Below, piece after piece: positions 45,362-57,595 of a stretch of 64,000 bases of DNA. Source of the stretch: Locusta migratoria. Taxonomy: Eukaryota > Arthropoda > Insecta > Orthoptera > Acrididae. The notes beneath the pieces are model-generated. The model had not been told where the DNA came from, did no database searches, and saw nothing but the letters and a program-made list of their open reading frames with translations. The stretch lies in contig CM048745.1 of assembly GCA_026315105.1 (NCBI GenBank), forward strand, positions 283,321,747-283,385,746, in the 5' to 3' direction. The position numbers and the translations under genes are program-made. Position 1 is the first letter of the stretch. Every line of letters begins with the position of its first letter.

Positions 45362-45779
45362 TTTTGTGAAACGTGTGGAAACAAACATTGCATGTTAGAT
45401 TCAATCTTCGTTTTTCTGTCAAATACATTTCACTTTTAATTTAACACTGTTATATGGTGGCTATTGTAAAAATTACATTGTAACTGCGCAACTATGTAGA
45501 TACAGTTCGGATTCAGATTAATTCTCACGTATACGTCAATTAATCCTGCGTACTGCTCGCCTTACACATATCATAATGCATTTTTCTCTTACTCATTTGT
45601 TATAAAGAAAATTGTCCAAATTAATCGGAACTTGTAATGCTAAAGAATGATGAAAATAATAGGGCAAATCTTCTGTCGTAGCTGCCAATATTAAATATTT
45701 TCTGTAAAAAAAATAACGATCGCAGTTTTGCATCGCTTGTATCTGTGAAGTCAGCTTATTTGCTATAGCTGCATTTACA

Positions 45780-45860
45780 AAACTGTTTGGTTGTGTAACG
45801 GTTAGCGTTTTGGATTACAAATTCTGCTTTCCGTTGCCCAAATCCGATTCTCTGCTATTT
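45780..45860 (+). repeat. possible degenerate tRNA-like sequence
   Basis: GGTTGTGTAACGGTTAGCG (A-box-like) and a weak B box CCAAATCCGATTCTC. Too diverged to assign. Confidence 0.3.
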
Positions 45861-46371
45861 TTCTCTCTGTTGCCGCGGAAGAATATGTGATACGTGAAAT
45901 AGTCTTAATTATTGACGAAATTACTAATCATTTCAAATTTTATTAAAATAGTTGCCCATAGAAGTTGTGCGCCCTAAAAAAAAAAAAAAAGTTGCTTTTA
46001 TCTGACGCAGTCAAAGGCGTTTTTGAAAAGTGCTGGGCGAGGATCAGAGTATGAGATATGTTTTTTCACGTAAGGGTGTATTATGTATGTCATTCTTCAC
46101 TGTACAAAAAAATTAAAGAGTTCACGATTTCCCTTCATTTCAAAGATTGTTCTTGAGGACATCAATTTGATATTGCAAAAAAGGAGGGTTACATGTATTA
46201 CTTATAAGTTCTGCATCGATTTTCGACATCGACCCCCGACAGCTCGCCAGCAGTCTATGTAACTGATAAGCGTTACATTAAACTACTTTTCGAAATTTTT
46301 TGATATATTTATGCGCAGGAATACTATTGGTGAATATATATTGCAGTCCTTGCAGGTGCGGTGATCACTGT

Positions 46372-46470
46372 GTCCCCAGTGGTGTAGGGGTCAGCGCAAC
46401 TGCCTAGAAAGCAGGAGACCCGGGTTCGAATCCCGGCTGGGTACACATTTTCAGCTTTGCCCAATAGCAG
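46372..46470 (+). mobile_element. short tRNA-derived SINE-C
   Basis: GTGTCCCCAGTGGTGTAGGG, anticodon arm CTGCCTAGAAAGCAG, T arm CCGGGTTCGAATCCCGG, trailer ACACATTTTCAGCTTTGCCC. The T arm is perfect but the acceptor stem has a mismatch and no CCA follows. The trailer fits the SINE-C family. Confidence 0.65.
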
Positions 46471-46553
46471 TTGAAGTCATATATTCTATGAATATTAAAT
46501 AATAACAGCTGCAGGATCAGAATGTGAAGTCTGTTCTTTCCGAACAGACGCCA

Positions 46554-46574
46554 CATATATATATATATATATAT
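46554..46574. repeat. (AT)n microsatellite
   Basis: About ten AT units. Confidence 0.9.
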
Positions 46575-46579
46575 TAAGC

Positions 46580-48580
46580 CGTAAAATGGTTCACGTTCTG
46601 GTTTCCTAATTGAAACTGGTATTTCTACACATTGGCAATATTATTATTTCAATTTTCTGTCTGGAATAAGACGGACGAAAGCGTAAACTCGGTGTTGCAG
46701 TAACTGTCAGTATTAAATAGAACAGCATTTTCGTTTTTAGGACAGGCGGTAGTGCTGTATACCGCTACAAGGAAACAGCTGGCAGAAGGAAGTGCTACGC
46801 TAGACAAAAGACTCGCGCCAGCAGGAAGCAATTAGAACGATAAAGGCGTTGGAATTTCTGATTCTGGCGTCAGTACGTACCATCCCTTTCTCCTCGGGAT
46901 GCAGAGCAGAAACAGCCATGCACTGATGTGTATCTGAACGCAAGGAAGAATTTCTTTTGAAGGGAATTTGCGTTTTTCAGTAAAACGAAACATTACCATT
47001 TTATGCAACTGGTTACGGAAACTCACACTATGTGAGTTTGTAAACGTGACTTGGATCTTCGAAGCAATTTACTTGGGTTGTTTCTGAATGTAATTTTTAT
47101 CGTGAACAGACGCATTTGCACATGTAAGAAAGAGCAGTGCAGCGTGATAAGTGACTCGGAGCACAGCGAGTTCAATGCATTGTTTGATCGGCAGGTCTTG
47201 CAGAAATTTAAGTGTGTGTGTTTTGACGCCGTTTGTGCTACATAGTGTGTTAACTTACTGGACGTCAAGGACAAAATAACAATAAATACTTTTCGAGGCT
47301 AATTATGAAACTGATTCTGAAGTACCACGAACGTGCGAAAGAATTGGTATCTTTAAAGCAAAGACAGAGTGGTAAGTGTTAGTTAAATAATGATAATTCC
47401 GTATTATTGGAAGAATTTGCCAGCGTACGTCCCGGCTACAAAAAAAGGAGATTGCAAGGTACCCGCACTACGTTTACATGCAACACATCTTCCAAAAGAC
47501 GAAAACCGAATTTCGTAAACCGTTTTTCGCTGTGGTGTTCACATGTTACAGCCTGATGCAGATTACCTAGCCCACTTAATATGGTAGCTGAAAAACAGCT
47601 GATTCAGTACCTGATGTAGTTAGAACAATCGCTATTATTCCATAAATACAAAGATTCCTGTTCATTCTAATATTTTTCGTCTTTCACTGCAGGAAATGTT
47701 ACTCTGTTCATATGAGTCGAAAATTTTTAACAAGATGAGTCCAATATGACAACCCAGGTAGGGTTGCGTTTACATGATCTACCGATTGCACTGATATAGT
47801 TTAGAATCGTTACGCCCAGCTCAGCGTGTACTCGAGAATGCGTGTAGCGACCGCGCAACTTACATGTCTCGATGCGAGCGTTGCAGACCAGTAACTGGGT
47901 CACGGCTGCCCAGGTCACATACTGTCGCTGTCAACCTTAATTGCCTGCCGGACTAAACTGCATGAACTTCGCGAAAAGGTCCACTCCTATGTACTCGTGC
48001 ATCTTTATGAAAAAGTCTAGTGCCAATACCTAAGACAGATTCTGCGTTTCGTCATCTGGAGTACAAGAAGGCAGATTTTAAGCCGGAGGTAATGCAGTAA
48101 ACTTTTCATAACGCGGAGAATACCCTTTTTGAAATATTGGGCAACCCTCCCTCTGTCGCTGCTTTGTGCGCCATGCAACGGGACATTTTTATTACAGAAA
48201 ATGGTCTCCTATTTTAAAATAACTACAAAAAAGTGATGTTAGCCCCTCACAGAAAAGAATCATATGAAGAACAACTTTATGAGCAGCGGATACACTTACC
48301 ATGTAAATTATCGTCCTTTCAGTAAATAATATAGTATCAGAACGCTATCAGAACTGACAGCGGATAATATGCTTCTTTCTAAGTGTGAGGAAAGAAATGC
48401 AACCACATACAATCCAACTTGACAGCTGTTCCATTGAAGCAATATGCCCGTCATCTGTAGACGAAGTATACACCATGGGTCTGTTATACACCTATCATTA
48501 TTTGTTGCTTATGCTATAGTGTACATTCTTAATAGCCGATTGACAGACGCGTTTACTGAGTGGCTACGCAGTCGTTTAAG
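46580..48580. other. no gene seen
   Basis: Contains a 9-bp-arm palindrome AAACTCACA-CTA-TGTGAGTTT at 47019-47039. No supported exon or repeat. Confidence 0.45.
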
Positions 48581-48582
48581 TC

Positions 48583-48907
48583 GTGGGTGGGTAACCGGCC
48601 GCCTATGGGCCGGATCTGACCCACGGTGGTTTCAGTCCGACCCGCGGAAGAAATTTGCTGCAGATTTGCAGATTGTAAAACGCCGTAAGTAGTGAAATAA
48701 TGTTAAAGTCGCGTAAATAAGTGACAACGTATGAAATGGATTGAGCTTATAATGAATGTAAAATGTGTTTTGAGGCTTAATTTTTTGGCGTTGCTGTCCG
48801 GAACCAGGTTGACTCATATAGGTGCGTTCCTACTTAAACCGAGGCGGCTCGCGACCTTTTAGCATGTGAATCCAGCCAGCGGACTGTCAAAGGTTGCCCA
48901 TGCCTGT
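48583..48907. mobile_element. possible hAT-type MITE
   Basis: The left end GTGGGTGGGTAACC and right end GGTTGCCCATGCCTG are approximate inverted repeats of the CAGNGGTGGGCAACC type seen in hAT elements. Length about 325 bp. The 8-bp duplication is not convincing. Confidence 0.5.
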
Positions 48908-49039
48908 TATGGACGAATTAGTTACTTTCGGAAGGTGACTGTTCCATTCCCCCTCTAGACATCTATGATTATTCCCGTTTTTTTTTCTCTCTAAGTCTGC
49001 AATGGCTAATTTCGACCTCACTAGCGTTACAGATCAGAG

Positions 49040-50305
49040 CCTTGTGTGCGTATAGGGGTATGTGTGTATGCATGTACGTTCCACATCTCCTCCTAAACTA
49101 TTGGACCGATTTTATCCAAACTTGGTACACATGATCCTTACTATCAGCCAACAATCGCTGTCGGGGTGAGAACCACCTACGACACATACGTAAGGAGATA
49201 TGACGTCGTAAACAATGACAGTCGTGAAAACGGTCGCATCATGCGATAATATTCTACATTTGCTCCTAAACTAATGGACCGATTTTAGTCAAATTGGTTA
49301 CAAATTTTCTTTAAGGTCAGGAATCATTGCTATGGTTGGAAAACCAGCTAGGATACATAGTTCATACGATATCACGTCATAAATAATGATAAGTCACCCA
49401 TCCTGCGGTGCGTGATAGCGTGATTTTATTCCTCAACTATTTGAGAATGAGAGCACTTAGCGGCTTGCAACATACTTTATACATAATTTCAGATCTGTGC
49501 GAAATTTTTATCTGGCTGCCAACCCCAACAAAATGATGAAAGAAAAAAAGTTTTTCGCTTACTACGATTCCGATGTTTGATGTATATCCATGGCATTTGG
49601 CATAACGTTAAAAGTCATTACTTCTACACTGTAAATTGTATTGGCGAGACCGACATATAGTTCATGAGATACGAAGTCATAAACAATTTGGTTCTTGAAA
49701 AACCGTCATTATTTCGCCTTTACTACGAACACCATTCACGACTTATTTTGTAGACATTAGGCACATATACCACTGAATTTACCTTCAAATTTACATCATA
49801 GTACGACACATAGTTCAGGAGATATGACGTCATAAACAACGAAATTTCTAAATAACTGCTTCATCATGAGCTATTTTTCCACATCTCCTCTTACAAATAA
49901 CGGACCGATTTCAACTAAACTTTGTACAATATTGCTTACTATCAGACGGTAATCGCTGTGGGGTTAAAAACTGCCTACGACACACAGCTCAGAAGACTGG
50001 ACGTCGTAAACAATGAGTCACAAAATCTTTGGCATCACGCGACGCGTTCATCCACTAATTATTCGTCGCAGACAGTTTCCTAATATTTCTCTCTAAAAAT
50101 CTTGGGAATTATATTATTGTATGTGTCCTACATAGTCAAGTATATAAGTATTGAGCTGCATATTTCTTTGTTTTACTGTTTCATAATTACTGAGCTGATT
50201 TCATTAATACATGAAGATAAAATCTTTTCCAATGTTTTCTTTTAGTTTGTAATCTAATACCGGAAAAATGCACATATACCTGGGAAAACCGGGTTTATCA
50301 GCTAG
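49040..50305 (+). mobile_element. tandem-repeat element with Helitron-like 3' end
   Basis: A ~170-bp degenerate unit recurs about five to six times. Landmarks GGACCGATTT and GATATGACGTC-TAAACAATGA occur near 49197, 49370, 49664, 49831 and 49998. The right end reads GGGTTTATCAGCTAG|T, ending in CTAG before T. This agrees with a Helitron CTRR terminus, though the hairpin is weak. Central tandem repeats are known in Helitron-derived DINE/HINE elements. Confidence 0.55.
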
Positions 50306-50854
50306 TAAATTAATAAATGCATAAGCTAAAGGTGGTCTTTTAATTCACGTAATATATCTCAGCGTATTGCTGCATTGTCAACTGTGTCAAAAATTTTGCT
50401 ATCTTACTTGTAAAACATCTGGCGCTGTAAAACACCATTTATATTTACATATTGAACGTCCTAATGCGCCGATACGATATCTGCATTTGTCACTTTATTT
50501 ACATGTGTACCGAAGCTCTCCCTACACAAGGCTCTTCGAGGAAAGTGAAAATGTTTGAGATTCACTTACCTACTTCGTTCCTCTCGACCGGTGGAGTTAG
50601 TAAATGGTGTGTATATCTACGTGTAAACTTCGGATATCACAAGTCACTCAGGTGGCAAACCAGCGTCATACTCGAGCTCGCTTAAGGATTTATTCCCTTA
50701 GTTAACTTTGGCATCGTTGCATGTTCGAAAGTATGTACGTAACTGTGAACTGCTTCGCCTATGATATCTATCCGAAATGAACAATGAATAAGGTAGGCAT
50801 CTCGACGTAATTCAATGTTAATAAAGGATGTTACGTATATTAACAACTAGAAAA

Positions 50855-51270
50855 CCGGCAATGCTTCGCTATTGCTAAATATCTACGGAAATTTTGAATC
50901 TATAAGAATACGGTCGTTACGGAATCGGATTCTGTTTCCCTTTGAGCGTTATGCCATTCACGGTCTAATACACAGAATACTAATCATTATTAAAGTTTGA
51001 ATGACAAAACTGCACAAGCGTCGTATTATGAAACAGTAAATGCATTTTGTTCTTAAGTCACAGAATATATAGATTTTCCTAAGAGTATATACTGGCTTAT
51101 TTTGACGATTTTCCTGGCCACATTATTGAATTATACACCTAAACCTTCATCGTGAATCACACCGCCCATTGGTGAAGACTGTATGAAAATCCGTTCAGGA
51201 GTTTTTGAGTTTATCGAGGACAGATAGGCGACAGGACTACTTCATTTTATAATACGTACGTATAGATAGT
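50855..51270 (+). repeat. interspersed repeat with ATCCGTTCAGGAGTTTTTGA motif
   Basis: Opens with AACCGGCAATGCTTCGC and ends near TATAATACGTACGTATAGAT. The ATCCGTTCAGGAGTTTTTGA word is frequent in insect non-autonomous repeats. Class not determined. Confidence 0.45.
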
Positions 51271-51839
51271 GGCACACTATGAATTCTTGTGGAAACTCGA
51301 TACGCATCATAAAGTCTGCAATAAAGTGGTAACTTGCAACAAAACTATGTAATTGTTTTCCTCTCTGATAATACTGTACCGCTGCTAACTTTTTAAACGG
51401 TGCAGTCGTATCTGGTTGCCGTAGGGTCTAGTGTGAAGAGCCCTAGACTCCCTGGTTTAGAGGTTCCGGGTGTAACCCTTGATTGGGACGGTTTATTTAT
51501 TTATTTTTTCATCGTTCGAATCCCTTCAAGACTATTGCAGATCGATTCAGCATGCAGTCAAACTGAGCACCGAGGATTATTATTTCAGAGAGTGCTCCGA
51601 GCGATTGGCTGGCCACCAGTTTTCTCATGCTCTTCTTAAAGCTTGAAAGTCAATCCAGAAGCCTGTTGATGGGTTGAGGACCAAAGCATTTACCTTTTCG
51701 TGGTTTTTCTATATACCTCGGGTTTAACTATCTTCTTTGTGATCGGCATACACGTTTAGGTAGGATTGCAAAAAGTAAACTAAAACAATATATTTATGGT
51801 TGCTTCAGCATCTTTGTGTATTACTGTAGACACTATTTG

Positions 51840-51888
51840 GGTTGCCGCGGTGGAGAGGCCGAGCGTTACGAGGTGCCTTGCTGCAGCA
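51840..51888 (+). mobile_element. SINE-B head fragment
   Basis: GTTGCCGCGGTGGAGAGGCC, then GAGGTGCCTTGCTGCAG. Similarity ends abruptly, so only the tRNA-like head remains. Confidence 0.7.
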
Positions 51889-52174
51889 TTATTACTTTAA
51901 AATTATCTCCGCATGCAGTGCTCGTAAAGCACAGTGGAACGATAAAAGCCAGTAAAAGTCCAAGTGAAATGGTGCAACATTCTTTCAGTGCACACAATTC
52001 AAATTTTACGTATTTGAAAACTTAATGAGAGTATTTCGGGTCAGGAGGGTATTTTTCGGCTTTGGACAACCAAGGGATCAGTTTTAAAATCGTACACTCC
52101 CTATGGAACTTTTCCCACCTGTTGACTGAAACAAAGCTGTTCCTGCCGTGATTCTTACGCTTCTACAAGCTTCT

Positions 52175-52363
52175 GGGCCGCGCGGGAATTGCTAAGCGGT
52201 TCTAGGCGCTTTGTCAGGGACTGCGAGGCTATTCCCGCCGGAGGTTAGAGTTCTTCCTCGGCATGTTTGTCTCTTTTGCCCTTAAGGTTAGTTCAAGTAG
52301 TGGTAAGCCTAGGGAATGATGACCATAGTAGTTTGGTCCTATGGATTTACATTTGAACATTCT
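52175..52363 (+). mobile_element. SINE-B, plus
   Basis: GGGCCGCGCGGGAATTGC, GGAGGTTAGAGTTCTTCCTC, body CTAGGGAATGATGACCATAG, tail TTTACATTTGAACATT. Moderately diverged. Confidence 0.85.
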
Positions 52364-52369
52364 ACAATT

Positions 52370-53260
52370 TCCGAGCCGCTTCTTTAAAAGGTGATAAATT
52401 AAAACTCACAGATGGCTTACGTGTCTGTGCTGAAGATATAACATTTATCTGCAGCTGCAATAACAATATTTTTCCCCGAGAGCTACATGTGTGATTTTAA
52501 ACGATTTGTCGGGTTTCCCCTACGCAGGTCAGCATTTCCCGTCTTGTAAGTGAAACCGCGTTGCTGAAAAAGTCCTCGATGTAGCAAGCGCAGAACGTGC
52601 GTGTCCGGGGTACGCAACTGGTAGACTGCCTTCCCAGGTTGTCGTCCGGCACTCACTGTAACACGCCGCCCGCCGTACACGGCTAAGTTTTGCCATTACC
52701 TTTCTAAGCGACTGTTCGCTCGGTCCGTCACTTGCGTTTCTCTATACTTGCTTCGCTCCGGATTTCCCGCCTGCGTTAATTTTCTTGTTATGACATATTA
52801 ATTTAAACTCAGTGGCATCTAAGCGTGTGTTAATCTTGCGACGAATCTGGGCATACCAAAAACGAGATGAGGTAGTGAGGGGCTGCGTGTGTGTTCTCTG
52901 TTGCTCTTCCATTAGAACATTCGATATGTTTATTTCTCAAGGGATACAGCACTCGGATTATCGATCCATTTCCAATATTCGTCGCTTAATGCCTTGTAAT
53001 AGGAAAAATGGAACCTTCGTCCAATGCTTGCCGACCGACCGCCGTGTCATCCTCGGTCGCAAGGCGTCAAACTATGCGGCATAAGAGGGGGAGGGGGAGC
53101 GTGGCTGTGGTCAGCTGTTCTCACTCCCGGCCGCTGTGCCGATTAACTTTAGTGACCTAGCGGGAACCGGTGTATCCACTGAGGAACTGCCTTTGGCGCC
53201 TTGGAAAATAATTTTCCCCTATCTACTGTGGTCAGACTTGCCTATGAAAAGAAAATAAAT
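52370..53260. other. no gene seen
   Basis: 52600-53130 is more GC-rich than average but no exon or repeat was identified. Confidence 0.4.
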
Positions 53261-53264
53261 AGAA

Positions 53265-53941
53265 TGAGGCATTAAAGATAAGGCATATCTTTATGTTTCT
53301 ACATAATTTCCAAGTACATTGAGACATTTGTCGTACCGCTTTATAAGCCCCAAAAAGCCTTCCAGGAAAAAAATCAGGGCGTTGCAGGCGGAAGAAGCGT
53401 TGAACGGCTTGTTTGGCGTCAGCATTGCTTCCAAAGCGCCTTCCGCCGTGTCATTTCTTCAAAGCTGGAAACGGAAGTCACTTGGTGCAAAATCAGGTCT
53501 GTATGGCGGTTGGTGCAGGCGCTCCCAATCAAGAGTTACAATATGGTTTTGCGTTGCCGTCGCCGAGTGTGGTCTCGCAATGTCATCCGCAGAACGCCAG
53601 ATCGCTTTTTCCGAATCACCTGTTTTAATACCGACAGAGTTGCACAGTACCGCGCAGCATTAATGGTTGCATCCTCCAAAAAGTCCAGCAACAAAACTCC
53701 TTGGGCGTCCCTGAAAACGGTGCGTAGCACTTTACCTGCAGACGGACGGCTTTTGAACTTCTCTCGGATAGGTGATGTCGGATGTTTCCATTCCATAGCC
53801 GTACAACGCTTCTTCCGTATGCAACGCCTTGAATTTTTTCCTTGACGGCTTTTTGAAGCTTATAAAGCAGTTTGACAAATGTCTCAATGTACTTGGAAAT
53901 TATGTAGAAAAATAAAGACATGTCTTATCTTTAATTTCTCA
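53265..53941 (-). pseudogene. mariner transposase relic within ~145-bp inverted ends
   Basis: Left (53265-53413) and right (53793-53941) ends are imperfect inverted repeats sharing AAGATAAG, TACATAATTTCCAAGTACA and TTGAGACATTTGTC, then GGAAGAAGCGTTG. Minus-strand coding blocks: MEWKHPTSPIREKFKSRPS, GKVLRTVFRDAQGVLLLDFL (a catalytic-D block of mariners), a frame change, then HQPPYRPDLAPSDF (the PDLAPSD block) and FFLEGFLGLIKRYDKCL. The C-terminal coding region lies inside the left inverted end, so the right end looks like an inverted copy of the transposase 3' region. No intact frame. Confidence 0.88.
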
Positions 53942-53944
53942 TAT

Positions 53945-54855
53945 ATATATATATATATAAACTCTGCTGCCCACAGACGACAGGGGAAACTTATCTCCCA
54001 ACTCCCCCTCGTAGATATCGCCCATATAGCAGTCTTAGCATGTAGACAAAACTTTGTAAATATCTGTGCACGTAGATGAAGAATCAGGAGGGTGGTCTCA
54101 GATGTAGGATTGTTAAACACTGAATAATCATTATTCTAAAAAGTTGAATTGGACGTTTTACTTAACGTTTATTTGCTCTGGCAGCAAAAAGAATTAATAT
54201 CTGTAACTGCACTGTCCCAATTATCGGTTACATTATTTGGACACAATTGTGCGGTGCTATGTACAAGAAAGTACTGCCTAAATGACAGTTCCCGAAGTTT
54301 ATGTTCATTATCTTCTTCGACCTTCGAAGATTATTTTTCTTGAAAACAAGAAAATGAAGAAATAGGAAAAGAACCTTCTTCGATTTAGCGCCAGAAAGTA
54401 GGGTTCCTGACAAAGACTAGAGTTCAGATGCAGATTTACTGTATCACAGTTTCCATCGTTCAACTTATGATAAAGCGTTCGTTACTCAAATTCGTATCCA
54501 GTCTACTCGATTAAAGCTTTCCGTAAATGAAAGTAAGATAGCGTCAGCGAATTGGTGATAAGAGACACTGTCGCACTTGTGGACTGGGTAGGATGTAGCA
54601 GGAAATTGTATGTAGCTTTTCAAAGAAACCACACCATCATTACGCGTATTTGGTGAGTAAGAATGGAAACCAAAATATAGAAGGCTTGAAGGTGATTTAA
54701 ACATCACTTTTACTGAATGCGAATCCAACGCTTTTTTCCTCTAACTCGAGGAGATACCAAAAACTTGAAATTTTAACTTCAGTTCTTTGGACGATGGCTA
54801 ACTTTGCCCCACCAATGCATCACATATCTTTGCCCCTGCCATATATTAACGAATA
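53945..54855. other. no gene seen
   Basis: An AT microsatellite (53940-53959), then AT-rich sequence without supported exons. Confidence 0.45.
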
Positions 54856-54862
54856 AGGCGGG

Positions 54863-54960
54863 GCACCGTGCTGTAGTAACTGGGTATTCATCTGGCAAGA
54901 TGAGGTTTCAAATCGAAGTCCAGTATCATGTTTCCTGTAGTTCCATAAACTGTAAACTAC
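54863..54960 (+). repeat. probable degenerate SINE-D head
   Basis: CACCGTGCTGTAGTAACTGG, CATCTGGCAAGATGAGGTTT, CAAATCGAAGTCCAG recall the tRNA-like head of the GGTGGCGCAGTGGTT family. Poorly preserved. Confidence 0.4.
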
Positions 54961-54964
54961 ATAA

Positions 54965-55765
54965 AGAAAACTCTTAAGATGTCTCGTTGTCCTAGTCCAG
55001 TCTCAAATTGTGCATCGTGTCTAGAGATGATGTCACGATAAAGAAAGCTCTTCTCACCATCCTCCTTTCGCCGCAGCTATAGTTTTCAGTTCACCAATTT
55101 GCCCTTCTGGATTTAGCTTTCGTTTGTAAATAAACTGTTTATAGAAATTGCTTCTGTGAAATAACACGAAAATGTCTTTCATCGTTGCTGTGAGTAGCTA
55201 CATCGTCGTTTTCGACTTGTTTTTGGTTGTCTACTACAAATCATCTACGTCAGCTAACCAGTAGTAAGCTGGAAGTCAGAAGATTGACTCACTTGGAGGG
55301 AGACATATCGCATACTGACGACTTTCAGCGTGAGGTATAGTATTACATACTATATTTACTTAGAAATGTTAAGCAGTGACCCCTATGATACTGTTACTAC
55401 TGCAACCTATGTTACCACCACCAAATGTAAAACAGAGTAGCAGTTAGCACCTATGCTCTATATACATATGTGGGGTTTGTTCTTTTCGATCTGTATATAC
55501 ACGGTGAAGGACAGTAATCCTTCCTTCAGTGAGGATGTATACGAAGCCCGTACTTTGCGAACTGCGTGGGATGTACTGCGCGGCCCCTCCCAGCTAAGAC
55601 CTCAGCGGTTTGGTCCCTCGCATATACAATCATTTGAACATTTGGAATCGGCGAAATGCAGCGAGTAATGAGTGAAAATGGAAAGCGGCACTACTTGAGT
55701 AGTGTATGGATAAGTTGAATGTTTGCGTCTAACAGGCGTGCTAGAGTAGTCCGTGCAGATAAGGA
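54965..55765. other. mostly unassigned; possible SINE tail
   Basis: At 55600-55645, GCGGTTTGGTCCC and CATTTGAACATTTGG look like a SINE-B 3' end without a head. The rest is AT-rich. Confidence 0.35.
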
Positions 55766-55771
55766 GATCAC

Positions 55772-55885
55772 TGTGTCCCAGTGGCGTAGTGGTCATTGCA
55801 GCTACTTAGTAAGCGAGACACCCGGGTTCGTTTCCCGCCTGCGCACTAATTTTTATCTTTCCCTATTGATTTAATTCAGTGCATC
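55772..55885 (+). mobile_element. short tRNA-derived SINE-C
   Basis: GTGTCCCAGTGGCGTAGTGG, GCTACTTAGTAAGC anticodon arm, CCCGGGTTCGTTTCCC, trailer CTAATTTTTATCTTTCCC. The B box is mutated. Confidence 0.65.
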
Positions 55886-55889
55886 TTTG

Positions 55890-56860
55890 CAACTAATATC
55901 GTGAATTCCTTTGTGACATAATTTTTCTACTTAATCTTCTCAAGCGTACAATTTCACACAACGTATTAAATGCAAGAGAACGTATAAAATGAAATTTGAA
56001 AGAAAGAAAAAAAATTAAAGCAGACTACTCACAGATGTCAAATATAGCCATATGCGCTCGTAAAAAGCGCTTTATGCCGCTGCGTTATCATCTAAAGCAT
56101 TGCGACACCACAGTTTATCTGGGATTCTCCTCTTTGAGAGCCATCTGTTAGTCTCTTGCGATTCTCAAGTTACACATTTATCGATATTTGAAATGCTCCA
56201 GATGCACTCACATTTAGCAATGAGCGAATACTTCTCTTTGCAAGTAGTGCAAATAAAATCAGGACGATCTACTCCTACAAAATTGGTTTACGTTTCAGCC
56301 TCTTACACTATGAAGTCATACAGTTAGGTTTATGATGATTGCATTTGTTGTTGGCAGGAGGTGATGAGTCACTAAATCGTTATTGTGCAGATTTAAGCTC
56401 AGTTTAGTATTTGCTTGCACGTATTATCTGTCTGAACATACTTCTGTCTCCTCTACGTGGTGTAAGAAATGCTCGCCGCTGAGTAGCTGCTGCTTTGTTG
56501 GCGGTGTAACAATGCACCTGCTGTTTTGCTTAAGGAAACACACGCAGTTACGTCACGGGATCCTTTGTGCTCCAGTTCCTGGTTCTTTCACCTGCGCGTC
56601 CTTCAGAACGGCCCACTCTCACCGTCTTTCGTCAGTCAGGGACGCCTCACTGCCGGCCAGCATGTTTTAGCTTTGTGATGCTGTATTGTGACACAGTCCA
56701 TTTCAGGTATTTTTTCCCCATCCTCCAGTTGGCACTTGAGACCACGTGTCTATCCATTCAGTTAAAACTCTGTTACTAAATTATTCAAACAATTTTTACG
56801 GTTTAACTTACTGTATCCTGGGCCCACGGTCTTAGCGATGCCGTAGAAGGATAATCATAC
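55890..56860. other. no gene seen
   Basis: Short plus frames at 56100-56779 have no recognisable features. Confidence 0.4.
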
Positions 56861-56862
56861 GA

Positions 56863-57264
56863 TTATAATCCGGATCTCTAATATTTATTAATACTTATTA
56901 ATAAGATGAGCTACTCATTTTGGCAGAACAGCCATCTTCAGGTGCACTTGTAATATTCAGATTGGCTGTTATTTTAGATGTTGCTGTCGTTTACTAGTTT
57001 TTGTGCTACGCTTGTATCTCATAAATCCGTTTTAACTATACTTTATGCGATATATTGATATTAATAATAATGTAAAAAATCGTAACATGAAATTACGAAC
57101 ACAACGTCTCGCATAAAATGCTGTTAAAATGGGTTTGTGAGATACAAAAGTACCACAAAAACTAGTAACAGAAATCAACAGCTAAACTAAAAGGCACTCA
57201 AAGCTGGCTCTTCTACCGTGTAATAAGTATTAGTACATATTACAATGTTCCGGATTACATAATT
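56863..57264. mobile_element. foldback/MITE element (~400 bp)
   Basis: The ends ATTATAATCCGGA and TCCGGATTACATAAT are inverted. Inner arms TTACTAGTTTTTGTG...TTTATGCGA (about 56993-57052) pair with 57112-57172 at roughly 80-85%. Intermediate sequence has indels between arms. Non-coding. Confidence 0.75.
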
Positions 57265-57350
57265 TTTATGGTAATGAGAGATTCTTTTAAACTATAACAA
57301 ATGTCCAGACTAATACTTACTTGTTAGCTGTATGTTCATGCAATTGGAGC

Positions 57351-57537
57351 TAAATGGTTGAGTGTCTATCCTAAGGGACCAAACGTCTCTGGTCATCGGT
57401 CCATAGACTTACTACTTTTAACTTATACTGAAGAACACACACACGCACGCACGCGCGCGCTCCCGAGAGACAACTCGAACGTCCGACGGGGGAGGAGGCA
57501 TTTGTAGCGCTCCAGACCGCAAGGCCATTCCAGCGCG
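57351..57537 (-). mobile_element. SINE-B, minus
   Basis: Reversed body GGGACCAAACGTCTCTGGTC, an AC/GC-rich tract, then reversed head GGAGCGCTACAAATGCCTCC and CCGCGC. Full length, diverged. Confidence 0.8.
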
Positions 57538-57595
57538 GTTGTTAAAGTGAAACACTGTGTTATAGGTTTAGTAAATATTAACGGCTAAAGCTATT

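Noticed and set aside
46372..46445. Functional tRNA-Ser-like gene
   Set aside because: The T arm is perfect, but the acceptor stem is mismatched, there is no long variable arm, and the SINE-C trailer follows.
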